A DNA stretch of 16,009 nt, taken from an uncultured Clostridia bacterium. GTDB taxonomy: Bacteria > Bacillota > Clostridia > Christensenellales > Borkfalkiaceae. The notes beneath the pieces were generated by a model. The model was not told where the DNA came from. It worked only from the letters and a program-made list of their open reading frames with translations, and ran no database searches. The stretch is taken from NCBI GenBank assembly GCA_905235815.1, contig CAJOMT010000048.1:1-16009 (forward strand), given 5' to 3'. The translations under genes were made by a program, and so were the position numbers. Position 1 is the first letter of the stretch; every line of letters begins with the position of its first letter. Of the stretch, positions 1 through 7,675 are shown in pieces.

Positions 1-11
1 TGCGCTCCGTT

Positions 12-1277
12 TCAGATATATGATATGGGTAAGACTACAAGATTATCACGTAAGTAAAGTTTGCGGTCATATAAACAGAGAATGACGCCCATGCCTCGTT
101 TTTTATCGGGAATGCCGTCAAGTACGTCGAACTCGGAAGCCATATCCGCTTTTGGTAAAGCGCTCATTTTTATCTCTATGGGATACAGCGTTCCGTTTTC
201 GGAAATGATAAGGTCGATTTCTCCGTCAACGTCTTCCGTTTCTCCGTTTTTCTTTCGTTTCTTCTTGTCCTTTCCATTATAAAAATAAACGTCGAAATCA
301 TAATCTGAACCTTCGTTGGCGTATGACTTTAATATTTCGTTTATAACGAAGGTTTCGAACATCGGTCCCGCCATTGCGCCGTTTTTCAACGTTTCGGGAG
401 TAAGCCATCTCGTAAGATAACAGCAAAGTCCCGTGTCCCTGAAATAAATCTTCGGGCTCTTGATAGCGCGGCTTAGTGCAGAAGATGAATAAGGTTTGAG
501 AATATAGACGATACCGCTTTTTTCGAGTATCGACAACCACTCTTTGACGGTCACTTCACTGACGCCTATTTCTTGTGCGATATTCGCGTAATTCAGTATT
601 TGTCCCGTGCGTGCCGCAACCGCGGTCATAAACTTGACGAACGTAAGATGATTTTTGGCTTTAATAAGAGTGTGTACGTCTCTTTCCAGATACGTCTTGA
701 CGTAAGAACCGTAAAAATCTACCCATTCGCGCTCGGTATTGACGTATAATTCGGGAAATGAACCTTTGTGTATCGTTTCCCAGATGTTGTTCGAATAAGG
801 TTTTAACTTTTTTTCTCTTTCCGCCAGATATTCGGCGGTAGGCACAAAATGCTTGTTGAAATCGACGCCCGTGATTTCGCGCATAGACAGCCCGTCTAAT
901 TCGAGAACGGATATTCTGCCTGCCAAAGACTCGCTTATATTTTCCATCAGTTGCAACTTCTGAGACCCCGTCAAAAAGAAGTTCGAGTTTTTATCGGTGT
1001 TATCTAATATTATTTTGATGCGGTGAAAAACAGAGGGGCATCTTTGAACTTCGTCGATCATCAGCGGACAAGGATTATTCAGAAAGAATAGCCCTGCGTC
1101 TTCCGTTGCTTGCGCCAGCAAAAGATCATCGTCAAAAGTTACTTGATTGACGTCTTTGAATAAATGTTTGAATAAGGTCGATTTTCCCACTTGGCGCGGT
1201 CCCGTCAGCAAAATCGCTTTCGCGTTCTTCGCACGGCTTTCCAAAATAGGCTCTATGTGCCTTTTAATCGAATACAT
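12..1277 (-). CDS. AAA ATPase with DUF4143 C-terminal region
   Basis: Predicted cytoplasmic ATPase of the widespread AAA_14/DUF4143 family; its cellular role is not established. In the 421-residue product a Walker A motif (GPRQVGKS, residues 26-33), a Walker B motif (LMIDEVQ, about 72-78) and a sensor-like FFLTGSQ (about 100-106) define the N-terminal AAA domain. The C-terminal part ends in a GEIDLII...PIEIK pattern (about 352-370) that resembles a PD-(D/E)XK nuclease core, typical of this family. Length is normal for the family. The start at 1277 is preceded by a GGAGG about 7 nt upstream, and a consensus promoter lies at 1317-1345. It is transcribed alone in this window and is divergent from the phosphatase/ABC operon. 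A second, clearly diverged member of the same family lies at 7676-9028. Family assignment is firm; function (sometimes guessed as toxin-antitoxin-like or stress related) is unknown. Confidence 0.9.
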   Translation of the reverse strand: MYSIKRHIEPILESRAKNAKAILLTGPRQVGKSTLFKHLFKDVNQVTFDDDLLLAQATEDAGLFFLNNPCPLMIDEVQRCPSVFHRIKIILDNTDKNSNFFLTGSQKLQLMENISESLAGRISVLELDGLSMREITGVDFNKHFVPTAEYLAEREKKLKPYSNNIWETIHKGSFPELYVNTEREWVDFYGSYVKTYLERDVHTLIKAKNHLTFVKFMTAVAARTGQILNYANIAQEIGVSEVTVKEWLSILEKSGIVYILKPYSSSALSRAIKSPKIYFRDTGLCCYLTRWLTPETLKNGAMAGPMFETFVINEILKSYANEGSDYDFDVYFYNGKDKKKRKKNGETEDVDGEIDLIISENGTLYPIEIKMSALPKADMASEFDVLDGIPDKKRGMGVILCLYDRKLYLRDNLVVLPISYI

Positions 1278-1316
1278 AAAACGCCTCCATTTATGGCAAA
1301 TCCAAAGTACAACTTT

Positions 1317-1345
1317 ATTTTAGCCATATTTTTCGGGTTTGTCAA
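1317..1345 (-). promoter_or_regulatory. Sigma-A promoter for the first DUF4143 ATPase
   Basis: On the minus strand TTGACA (1340-1345) is followed after exactly 17 bases by TAAAAT (1317-1322), about 40 bases upstream of the ATPase start codon at 1277. Seen directly; promoter activity is inferred. Confidence 0.75.
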
Positions 1346-1403
1346 GCGAATTAAGGCGGATATTATTGATTTTCTTTCATAAAGTAAGATTGTAAGTAAA
1401 TGT

Positions 1404-1432
1404 TTGACTATTGCATAAAAAAGTTATATAAT
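1404..1432 (+). promoter_or_regulatory. Sigma-A promoter for the phosphatase/ABC operon
   Basis: TTGACT (1404-1409), a 17-base spacer and a perfect TATAAT (1427-1432) lie about 30 bases upstream of the ATG at 1462. The short leader contains an AAGAAGGTG ribosome binding site. It is the only clear promoter I see for the 1462-6871 gene run. Confidence 0.75.
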
Positions 1433-1461
1433 ATTGACTATATTATAAAGAAGGTGTTTAA

Positions 1462-2505
1462 ATGAAAAGAGTCAGGAAAGTAGCAATATTTTTAGTGGCG
1501 GTAGTGTTAGCGTTCTGCGCCGTCGGATGCAATAACAATACCGCAGAATTCAAGTATTGGAACGAATGTAACGCTTTAAGCGAATTAAAGAGTTACGTCG
1601 AAAAAGTGACGGATAAAAAGTCGGACGATTTCATTCCGGTAAAGGACAGAATAGCCGTATTCGATATGGACGGTACTTTATGCGGAGAATTGTTCCCCGA
1701 ATATCTGGAATACCTTTTGCTGGAATACCGTTGTTTAGACGATCCGAATTATCAGGCGAGCGACGAATTGAAAGAAGTCGCAAACTTAATAAGGGAGTCG
1801 GGCAAGAATTACAAGACGCCCGACGTTTCCGGCTTTGACGTCATACACGGCGAGGCGCAAGCGAAAGCGTTTGCCGGTTTAACGCAGGACGAATTTATTG
1901 CTTACGTCAAAGAGTTTTTAAAGCGGGACGCACAGGGTTTCAGCGGTATGACTTATGCAGACTGTCTCTATAAACCGATGATAGAAGTCGTGAATTATTT
2001 GCAGGCTAACGAGTTTACCGTATACGTGGTAAGCGGTTCCGACCGTATGCTTTGCCGTGCCGTCGCTTGCGAAAAATTAAATATTCCCGAAAATCAGATT
2101 ATAGGTATGGACGTTACGATGGTTGCGACCAATCAGGACGGAAAGGGAAATCTGGAATATCAATTCAACGACGGCGGCCACGACGCTTTGGTAAGAGGCG
2201 ATGAACTGTGGCTCAAAAATCTGAAAATGAACAAGGTCTTCCGTATTGCGGAAGAAATAGGCAAACAGCCGGTATTGTCGTTCGGTAACAGTAGCGGCGA
2301 CGTCAGTATGCACGAGTATACCGTAACCGATAATAAATATAAAGCGATGGCGTTTATGTTGGTTGCGGACGATACCGAACGCGACCATGCGGATATGGCG
2401 GAGACAAATAAGCGGATTGCGTCGTGGGAAAAATACGGATATACGATGATTTCGATGAAAAACGACTTCAAGACAATTTATGGCGAAGGAGTTCAAATGG
2501 TATAA
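1462..2505 (+). CDS. HAD-superfamily phosphatase lipoprotein
   Basis: Predicted surface-anchored phosphatase of the haloacid dehalogenase superfamily, phosphoserine-phosphatase-like; the substrate is unknown. The 347-residue product begins with a positively charged, hydrophobic signal peptide and a lipobox AVGC (residues 20-23), so Cys23 should be lipidated. HAD motif I is FDMDGTL (about 67-73, nucleophile Asp68 and acid/base Asp70), motif II is the VVSGSD stretch (Ser191), and motif IV is GNSSGDVSM (275-283, Asp280 for Mg2+). About 115 residues between motifs I and II form an alpha-helical C1-type cap. It is the first gene of an operon: its stop is only 2 bases before the next start, which encodes another phosphatase lipoprotein, followed by an ABC transporter. 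This suggests dephosphorylation outside the membrane of some phosphorylated compound. Fold and lipoprotein calls are strong; substrate is open. Confidence 0.88.
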   Translation: MKRVRKVAIFLVAVVLAFCAVGCNNNTAEFKYWNECNALSELKSYVEKVTDKKSDDFIPVKDRIAVFDMDGTLCGELFPEYLEYLLLEYRCLDDPNYQASDELKEVANLIRESGKNYKTPDVSGFDVIHGEAQAKAFAGLTQDEFIAYVKEFLKRDAQGFSGMTYADCLYKPMIEVVNYLQANEFTVYVVSGSDRMLCRAVACEKLNIPENQIIGMDVTMVATNQDGKGNLEYQFNDGGHDALVRGDELWLKNLKMNKVFRIAEEIGKQPVLSFGNSSGDVSMHEYTVTDNKYKAMAFMLVADDTERDHADMAETNKRIASWEKYGYTMISMKNDFKTIYGEGVQMV

Positions 2506-2507
2506 AT

Positions 2508-3683
2508 ATGAAAAAAAGAATCAGAGCAATATCGGTAATTTTGGTTTTATTTGTATTTTGCGGCGTTTTGAGCGGCTGCAATTCAAATAAGAAAGAGAAA
2601 CAAGAGCCGATTGTTCTTTCGGATTTGGGTATTATTTACGACACTGAATTCGGCGGCGCTTATATTGACCTTACGATAGACGAATTCAACGCTTACGGTT
2701 TTGACTACGGAGATAGCGTTAGCATAAGTTTCACAAACGGCTATAAGTTGGAGGATATCCCGTATTATAACGGCTATTATACGCGAACGGGAGAGACGCT
2801 TCTCGTCGCTTATCCGGGTTATCCGCATATAAAAGTCGGAATAAACAACGGCAACGATTTGTGGATTGTCGCCGATCTTGAAGAAAGCGACAAGGCTGAA
2901 ATCAAACTTGTTGAAAAAGGCGCATATCTGAATATTCAGCAAGCCAGAAATTTGTCTTACAAAGATGAACGTTCTGCTTTCCCGAGCGACGCCGCCTTTG
3001 CCAATTTCAGGAGCGTGCAAGTAAAAACTATGAAAGAGAACGTGGTATATCGCTCTGCGTCTCCTTGCGACAATCAACATAAACGTGCCCCTTACGTAGA
3101 CAAACTTATGGGCGAGGCGGGAGTTCAATTTATAGTCAATCTTTCGGATAACGAACAAAAAATAGAGGGATATATTGCAAAAGACGATTTTAATTCGCCG
3201 AACTTTTTGGCTCTCTATAATGCCGGCAAGGTTATTCCGTTGGCGCTCAGTATGAACTATGGCGAAAGTGCGGTAGAACCTACCTTGCAGTCGGCAACTT
3301 TCGGTCAAAATGTCGTTTCCGGGCTAAGAGCAATGACGGAAAACGATGGACCGTATCTCATTCATTGCACGGAAGGCAAGGATAGGACTGGTTCCGTGTG
3401 TATGCTTATAGAGGCGCTGTGCGGCGCAAGTTACGACGAGATCGTCGCCGATTATATGATGACTTACTATAATTATTATGAAATAACCAAGGAAAGAGAT
3501 CGTGAGAAATACGATATTATAGTAACGGACGTGCTAGACCCGATGATTAGCAGCGTTGTGGGCGATGAAAGCGTTGATTTCGAAGCGGCAAATCTTGCCG
3601 TATATGCGGAGAATTACGTTAAGACGTGGGGAATGACCGACGATGAGATCGCTGCGCTTAAAGCAAAATTACTTAAACAATAA
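2508..3683 (+). CDS. Tyrosine/lipid phosphatase-like lipoprotein with extra N-terminal domain
   Basis: Predicted extracytoplasmic phosphatase of the protein-tyrosine/dual-specificity superfamily (Y_phosphatase3, related to mycobacterial PtpB and Listeria LipA). I choose the ATG at 2508 because it yields a typical signal peptide with lipobox LSGC (Cys24); an upstream in-frame start at 2424 would bury the signal inside a long leader overlapping the HAD gene. A ribosome binding site (AAGGAG, 2486-2491) lies rather far (16 nt) upstream inside the preceding gene, so translational coupling is likely. The 391-residue product has an N-terminal beta-rich region (about 38-122) and then the catalytic domain (about 165-391) with YRSASP and the P-loop HCTEGKDRTG (286-295; Cys287, Arg293). 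The Lys and Asp in CxxGKDR are shared with PtpB/LipA-type enzymes known to accept phosphoinositides. The substrate cannot be read from the sequence. Confidence 0.87.
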   Translation: MKKRIRAISVILVLFVFCGVLSGCNSNKKEKQEPIVLSDLGIIYDTEFGGAYIDLTIDEFNAYGFDYGDSVSISFTNGYKLEDIPYYNGYYTRTGETLLVAYPGYPHIKVGINNGNDLWIVADLEESDKAEIKLVEKGAYLNIQQARNLSYKDERSAFPSDAAFANFRSVQVKTMKENVVYRSASPCDNQHKRAPYVDKLMGEAGVQFIVNLSDNEQKIEGYIAKDDFNSPNFLALYNAGKVIPLALSMNYGESAVEPTLQSATFGQNVVSGLRAMTENDGPYLIHCTEGKDRTGSVCMLIEALCGASYDEIVADYMMTYYNYYEITKERDREKYDIIVTDVLDPMISSVVGDESVDFEAANLAVYAENYVKTWGMTDDEIAALKAKLLKQ

Positions 3684-3706
3684 TATAATTACATTGGAGG
3701 AGATTT

Positions 3707-4411
3707 ATGTTAATTGAAATCAAAGACGCAAGAAAGGAGTACGGCAAAGGCGAGTCCTTGGTAAAAGCTTTGGACGGAGTAAATCTTTCGCTTGAAGCAG
3801 GCAAAATTTACGTGGTATTAGGGCCGTCCGGCTCGGGCAAGTCGACGCTTCTTAATATGGTCGGCGGCTTGGACGTTTTAACGAGCGGTTCTATCGTGGT
3901 AGACGGCATAGACATTTCAAAGGCGAACAAAAAAGAATTGACGGAGTATAGGAGAAAAGTTACCGGATTCGTATTTCAATTCTATAATCTCGTACCGGAT
4001 CTGACGGCGCTTGAAAATATAGAGATGGTAATGGATATTTCGGATATGTCCAACGCTTTGGATATCGACGATATAATGGAATCTCTTGAAATATCGCAGT
4101 TAAAGGATAGGTTTCCGAGAGAACTTTCCGGCGGTCAACAGCAAAGAATATCTATTGCGAGAGCGCTGGTTAAAAACCCCAAAATACTTCTTTGCGACGA
4201 GTTGACGGGCGCTTTGGACACGAAATCTTCCAGAAGCGTGCTTAGCGTAATAGAAAAAATCAATCAGAAATACCATACGACTATCATCATAATTACTCAC
4301 AACGAGGCAATTCAGAATATGGCGGACGTAATTATCAGATTTAAAGACGGACAAGTAAACAGCGTAGAGGACAATTTAAACAAAATGTCTGCGGAAGAAA
4401 TCGAGCTGTAA
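3707..4411 (+). CDS. ABC transporter ATP-binding protein (MacB/LolD type)
   Basis: Cytoplasmic ATPase subunit powering the FtsX-type permease encoded next. The 234-residue product carries Walker A GPSGSGKST (39-47), Q-loop Gln91, signature LSGGQQQR (140-147), Walker B ILLCDE (160-165), D-loop ALD (169-171) and switch His198. The Walker B region reads CDELTGALD where most relatives have ADEPTGALD, a modest deviation that leaves the catalytic Glu intact. Length and the Phe-rich FVFQFYNL segment match the MacB/LolD group, whose members move lipoproteins, peptides or antimicrobials rather than importing small solutes. A strong GGAGGAG lies 5 bases before the start. It follows the phosphatase gene by 23 bases and precedes the permease by 12, so the pair is certainly cotranscribed. 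No solute-binding protein is encoded nearby, consistent with export or mechanotransmission. Confidence 0.95.
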   Translation: MLIEIKDARKEYGKGESLVKALDGVNLSLEAGKIYVVLGPSGSGKSTLLNMVGGLDVLTSGSIVVDGIDISKANKKELTEYRRKVTGFVFQFYNLVPDLTALENIEMVMDISDMSNALDIDDIMESLEISQLKDRFPRELSGGQQQRISIARALVKNPKILLCDELTGALDTKSSRSVLSVIEKINQKYHTTIIIITHNEAIQNMADVIIRFKDGQVNSVEDNLNKMSAEEIEL

Positions 4412-4423
4412 TGGGTTGAAGTT

Positions 4424-6871
4424 ATGAAATTAAATTTGAAAATGAACAAAAGATACCTTCGCAGTATCAGAAAGAGTATGATTTTTTACGTGGCGGCGTC
4501 GCTACTGACGATGCTGTGCGTAATGACTTTCGCCCTATTATATACGAGCGGACACGGTATACAGGAATACGTTAACGACGTATTCGAAAGATGCGTGGTC
4601 GAGGACGCCAACATAGAGACGTTAGCGTCTATTCCGGAAGAAGAAATAGCGAAGTATGAAGAAGAATATCATCTTCTTATGGAAGAGCAGGAATTTATGA
4701 ACGTCTATGACGTCAAAGTTCTTGATAACACCGGAAAAGACGTTACCGCCAAAGATACGGAGGCGAGGGTATTCAAAGAAAACAGTAAAATCAATAAATA
4801 TGTCATCACCAAACAAAACATAGGTCAAAACTATGAATCGGTGAACGACTTAAAAGACGATGAAATACTGATAAACGAAAAATATGCGACAAGACATAAT
4901 ATCACTCTGAATAATACCGCCAACAGAATCATTCTCAACGGAAAAGAATTCAAAGTAGTGGGTTATTTCATCAGGCCCGATTATCTATACGGTTTAGTCA
5001 ATACTACCGACGCTTATCCCAACTACGATTCGTTTATGGTGGCTTATATAAACGACGCTCAATACGACTCCTTTAAAGAGAATGATGACGGTAAAATTTC
5101 GGCGGCGTCTACTTATTCGCTGAAATTAAACGTGGGAGGTAAAACCGACGAAGAAGCGCTACGAAAAGATATCTTCGACAATTATATATCTTACCAATAT
5201 AACTATTCGCAATCGTCGAGGAGAATCAGAGTATTCTACATAAGACCTCAGATGTTTATATCGTTCTCCTTCTTGTTTTTGGCGGTAATGCCGGTATTTA
5301 TCGTATTGATAATATCCATAATTTTAAATATAAAAGTTACCAACGACCAAAAGATAATCGGAACCATTCGGGCTTTGGGGTATCGGGATAGCGAACTTTG
5401 CTATCATTATTCCATAATGTCTATGATACCCGGGCTTGTCGGCGGAATACTGATGACGATAATAGTATATCTTACTTCCGGTTTCTTCGGCCGAATAGCG
5501 ATCGGCGACTTTGAAGTTATGAGTATAGACTTCATTTATCCGTGGTATACGGCGATATTGGGAATAATAATCCCGACGCTCATATATACGGTCGTTTCCG
5601 TCTTGACGGTCAAACGCCTGATAAACAAGCCGATAACCGAACTTTTAAGAGGCGCCGGAAAGGAGTCGAAATCCTCTAAAATTTTAATGAATAAGAGGAC
5701 GAAAGTAATCCCCAAATTCGCCGTCAGATCATTGACTGCGAATAAAATAAGGACGTTCGTTATCTTTTTGGGTATTATGGCGTCGACGCTCATTATTTCG
5801 CTATCGCTTATTCAGTTCGATACGATAGACGCCATCGTGTCCCAAGCGATGAAAAAGGCAGGCGATTTTGAATACGAATACACCTTGAAAGTGCCGGACA
5901 TTGTCGAGGAAGAAGAAGACTTAAAGTCGGATAAATACAATTATATGATTGCCACAATCTACGAGTACGACGAGAGGAAAATACCGCTTATGGGCGCAAG
6001 CGTAGACAATATGAACTTGTGGTATACGACGCTTACCGACGGCACTAAAATTACCGAGCTCGACGAAAATTCGTTTTATATGTCAAAACTGTGCGCCGAA
6101 CTTATGCACGTAAAAAAGGGCGACCCCGTTACAATCAAGTCCAATTTCAATACGGATCCGTTGACGTTTAAAGTTTCGGGTATTATCGACAACGGCTTGA
6201 TATCGTATATTTTAACCGATAAAGCCAACGTCATAGATTCGTATTTCAGTACCATTAAGTCGCTTATAAACGACACTGTGCTCGATCCGGACGTCAAAGA
6301 AATATTGTGCGATTTCTTCGATAACAGCGACAGATCCGCTTTGGACTCGTTATATAATATCGTCTTATCCAAAGAAGCTTTGGACGATAAGTACGATGCG
6401 TCGAACATCATCAATATTTTCCAAAAATCTTCGATAGAAAAGCAAAAAGACGCCAAAATGAAAGAGAGGGCCGTAATAATCTATACGGTACTCGTAATAG
6501 GTATATTGATTTGTATTATATCGGTATTTACGATAGTCAACGTTATAATAGACGACAACCAAGCCAATATATCGCTAATGTTGGTATTAGGACATAAGCC
6601 GAAAGAAATAAACAGAATGATAATCAACTGTAACCACGTTATAGTTCCTTTCGGAATAGCGGCGGGTATACCGCTTGCGTACTTGATATTGTCGTTATAC
6701 TTCAAGAATACGGTTGCGAATAACAATATGGTAATGCCGGTAACGGTCAGTATCAGGTCGCTGATAATTATTATAGGAACAGTCCTCGTAACGTATTTCG
6801 GAACGCTTGCGATACTTAAAACCAAAGCGTCGAAAGTGAGTATGACGGATTCGCTCAAAGACAACAGATAA
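4424..6871 (+). CDS. ABC transporter permease, FtsX-like, 815 residues
   Basis: Membrane partner of the preceding ATPase. Hydrophobic segments appear at about 18-41, 278-303, 331-353, 373-397, 444-464, 684-710, 738-760 and 778-800, giving eight helices as two FtsX-type units. A large extracellular domain of about 235 residues (42-277) lies between helices 1 and 2, and another of about 215 residues (468-680) between helices 5 and 6. The conserved coupling region shows IRALGYRDSEL (about 315-325) in the first unit and LVLGHKPKEINRMI in the second, both typical FtsX signatures. Such eight-helix permeases of Bacillota can export lipoproteins or peptides, or transmit force to cell-wall enzymes or sense peptide antibiotics; no sensor kinase pair is present here. 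The ribosome binding site before 4424 is weak, so translation may depend on coupling to the ATPase gene. Confidence 0.93.
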   Translation: MKLNLKMNKRYLRSIRKSMIFYVAASLLTMLCVMTFALLYTSGHGIQEYVNDVFERCVVEDANIETLASIPEEEIAKYEEEYHLLMEEQEFMNVYDVKVLDNTGKDVTAKDTEARVFKENSKINKYVITKQNIGQNYESVNDLKDDEILINEKYATRHNITLNNTANRIILNGKEFKVVGYFIRPDYLYGLVNTTDAYPNYDSFMVAYINDAQYDSFKENDDGKISAASTYSLKLNVGGKTDEEALRKDIFDNYISYQYNYSQSSRRIRVFYIRPQMFISFSFLFLAVMPVFIVLIISIILNIKVTNDQKIIGTIRALGYRDSELCYHYSIMSMIPGLVGGILMTIIVYLTSGFFGRIAIGDFEVMSIDFIYPWYTAILGIIIPTLIYTVVSVLTVKRLINKPITELLRGAGKESKSSKILMNKRTKVIPKFAVRSLTANKIRTFVIFLGIMASTLIISLSLIQFDTIDAIVSQAMKKAGDFEYEYTLKVPDIVEEEEDLKSDKYNYMIATIYEYDERKIPLMGASVDNMNLWYTTLTDGTKITELDENSFYMSKLCAELMHVKKGDPVTIKSNFNTDPLTFKVSGIIDNGLISYILTDKANVIDSYFSTIKSLINDTVLDPDVKEILCDFFDNSDRSALDSLYNIVLSKEALDDKYDASNIINIFQKSSIEKQKDAKMKERAVIIYTVLVIGILICIISVFTIVNVIIDDNQANISLMLVLGHKPKEINRMIINCNHVIVPFGIAAGIPLAYLILSLYFKNTVANNNMVMPVTVSIRSLIIIIGTVLVTYFGTLAILKTKASKVSMTDSLKDNR

Positions 6872-6883
6872 AAGCGATTATAA

Positions 6884-6936
6884 AAAAATATATGCGCTCC
6901 CAAAAGCGTTTGACTTTTGGGAGCGCATATATTTTT
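6884..6936. terminator. Bidirectional intrinsic terminator, 23-bp perfect stem
   Basis: Bases 6884-6906 are the exact reverse complement of 6914-6936, with a 7-base loop. The core is GC-rich (GCGCTCCCAAAAG) and the outer stem is A-rich on one side and T-rich on the other, giving a U tract for transcripts from either side. It sits between the convergent ends of the ABC operon (6871) and the glutamate synthase operon (6947). Confidence 0.9.
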
Positions 6937-6946
6937 ATGGTCTTTT

Positions 6947-7652
6947 TTAGTCTGTAACGTACATTTGTTTATACGGATTATTGCTGTCAGGCTCGATAAG
7001 AGTAAACGGCGAGGAAAGGACCTCGTTTAAATCATAACCGAAAATATTGCAAAATTCTTCGATATAAACTTTGAATTCCGATATGTCTTCCACCGCTTGA
7101 ACGTGAACGTTATTCGGGAATATAACGTTTTTGCAATCGGAGCGGAGCAGCATTTTTCCTCCGTGCATACCCGTACAAGGGAAGTTTCCGACTATTTGCG
7201 GATTGCCGTTTAACCCGAGTACGTCCGCCCGCCTGATATTCGCCGAGAAAACTGCCGGCGGTTCCGCCGACGACGAGGGCGGGGACTTTTTCGTTATATG
7301 CTTTCATATGTATGCCGCCGCGGTAGCCCAGATTGCCTTTTACGAAAATTTTTCCGCCTCGCATAGCGTAGCCTGCGGCGTCGCCGATATTGCCGTGTAT
7401 GACGATTTTTCCGTCGTTCATAGTGTCGCCAACGGCGTCTTGCGCATTGCCGTAGACGGTAACGTTTGCCCCGTTTAAGTACGAGCAGAGTGCGTTGCCG
7501 GGCGTGCCGATGAGTGTTATATCTTTATCGCTCATACCTGCGGCGATAAAGCGCTGTCCGAGCAGATCGGTTATTTGAAATTCGTTGCCGTTCTCTCTTA
7601 TTTTGCGGTTTATTTCTTCAAACCCCATATTTTTAGCGCTTAACGTTATCAT
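6947..7652 (-). pseudogene. Glutamate synthase GXGXG domain protein, frameshifted
   Basis: Stand-alone third domain of an archaeal-type split glutamate synthase, the right-handed beta-helix that normally packs against the FMN domain. The upstream part (7652 to about 7224, 143 codons) reads cleanly with repeated turns such as VYGNAQDAVGDTMNDG and IHGNIGDAAGYAMRGG, and ends at GEYQAGG. The reading frame then changes near 7223: the continuation VLGLNGNPQIVGNFPCTGMHGG and the C-terminus to 6947 are in another frame. Together the two parts give about 234 residues, close to family length; relatives have a few more hydrophobic residues after AGG, so a small deletion fits. A GGAGG site lies 8 bases before the start. 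The gene follows the inserted ATPase gene by only 23 bases. It is either a recent pseudogene or an assembly error; no programmed slippage site is obvious. Confidence 0.8.
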
Positions 7653-7675
7653 TATTTACCCCTCCGAATGAAAAT

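Noticed and set aside
2424..2507. Earlier in-frame start for the tyrosine-phosphatase gene
   Set aside because: It would overlap the HAD gene by 82 bases and place a 28-residue charged leader before a standard lipoprotein signal peptide.
2583..3308. A 241-codon open frame on the minus strand
   Set aside because: It lies opposite the phosphatase lipoprotein gene, whose lipobox and CX5R motif are clear, and it has no recognisable domain or promoter.
7131..7478. Plus-strand open frame opposite the GXGXG gene
   Set aside because: Shadow of the beta-helix coding sequence; no start signal and no domain.
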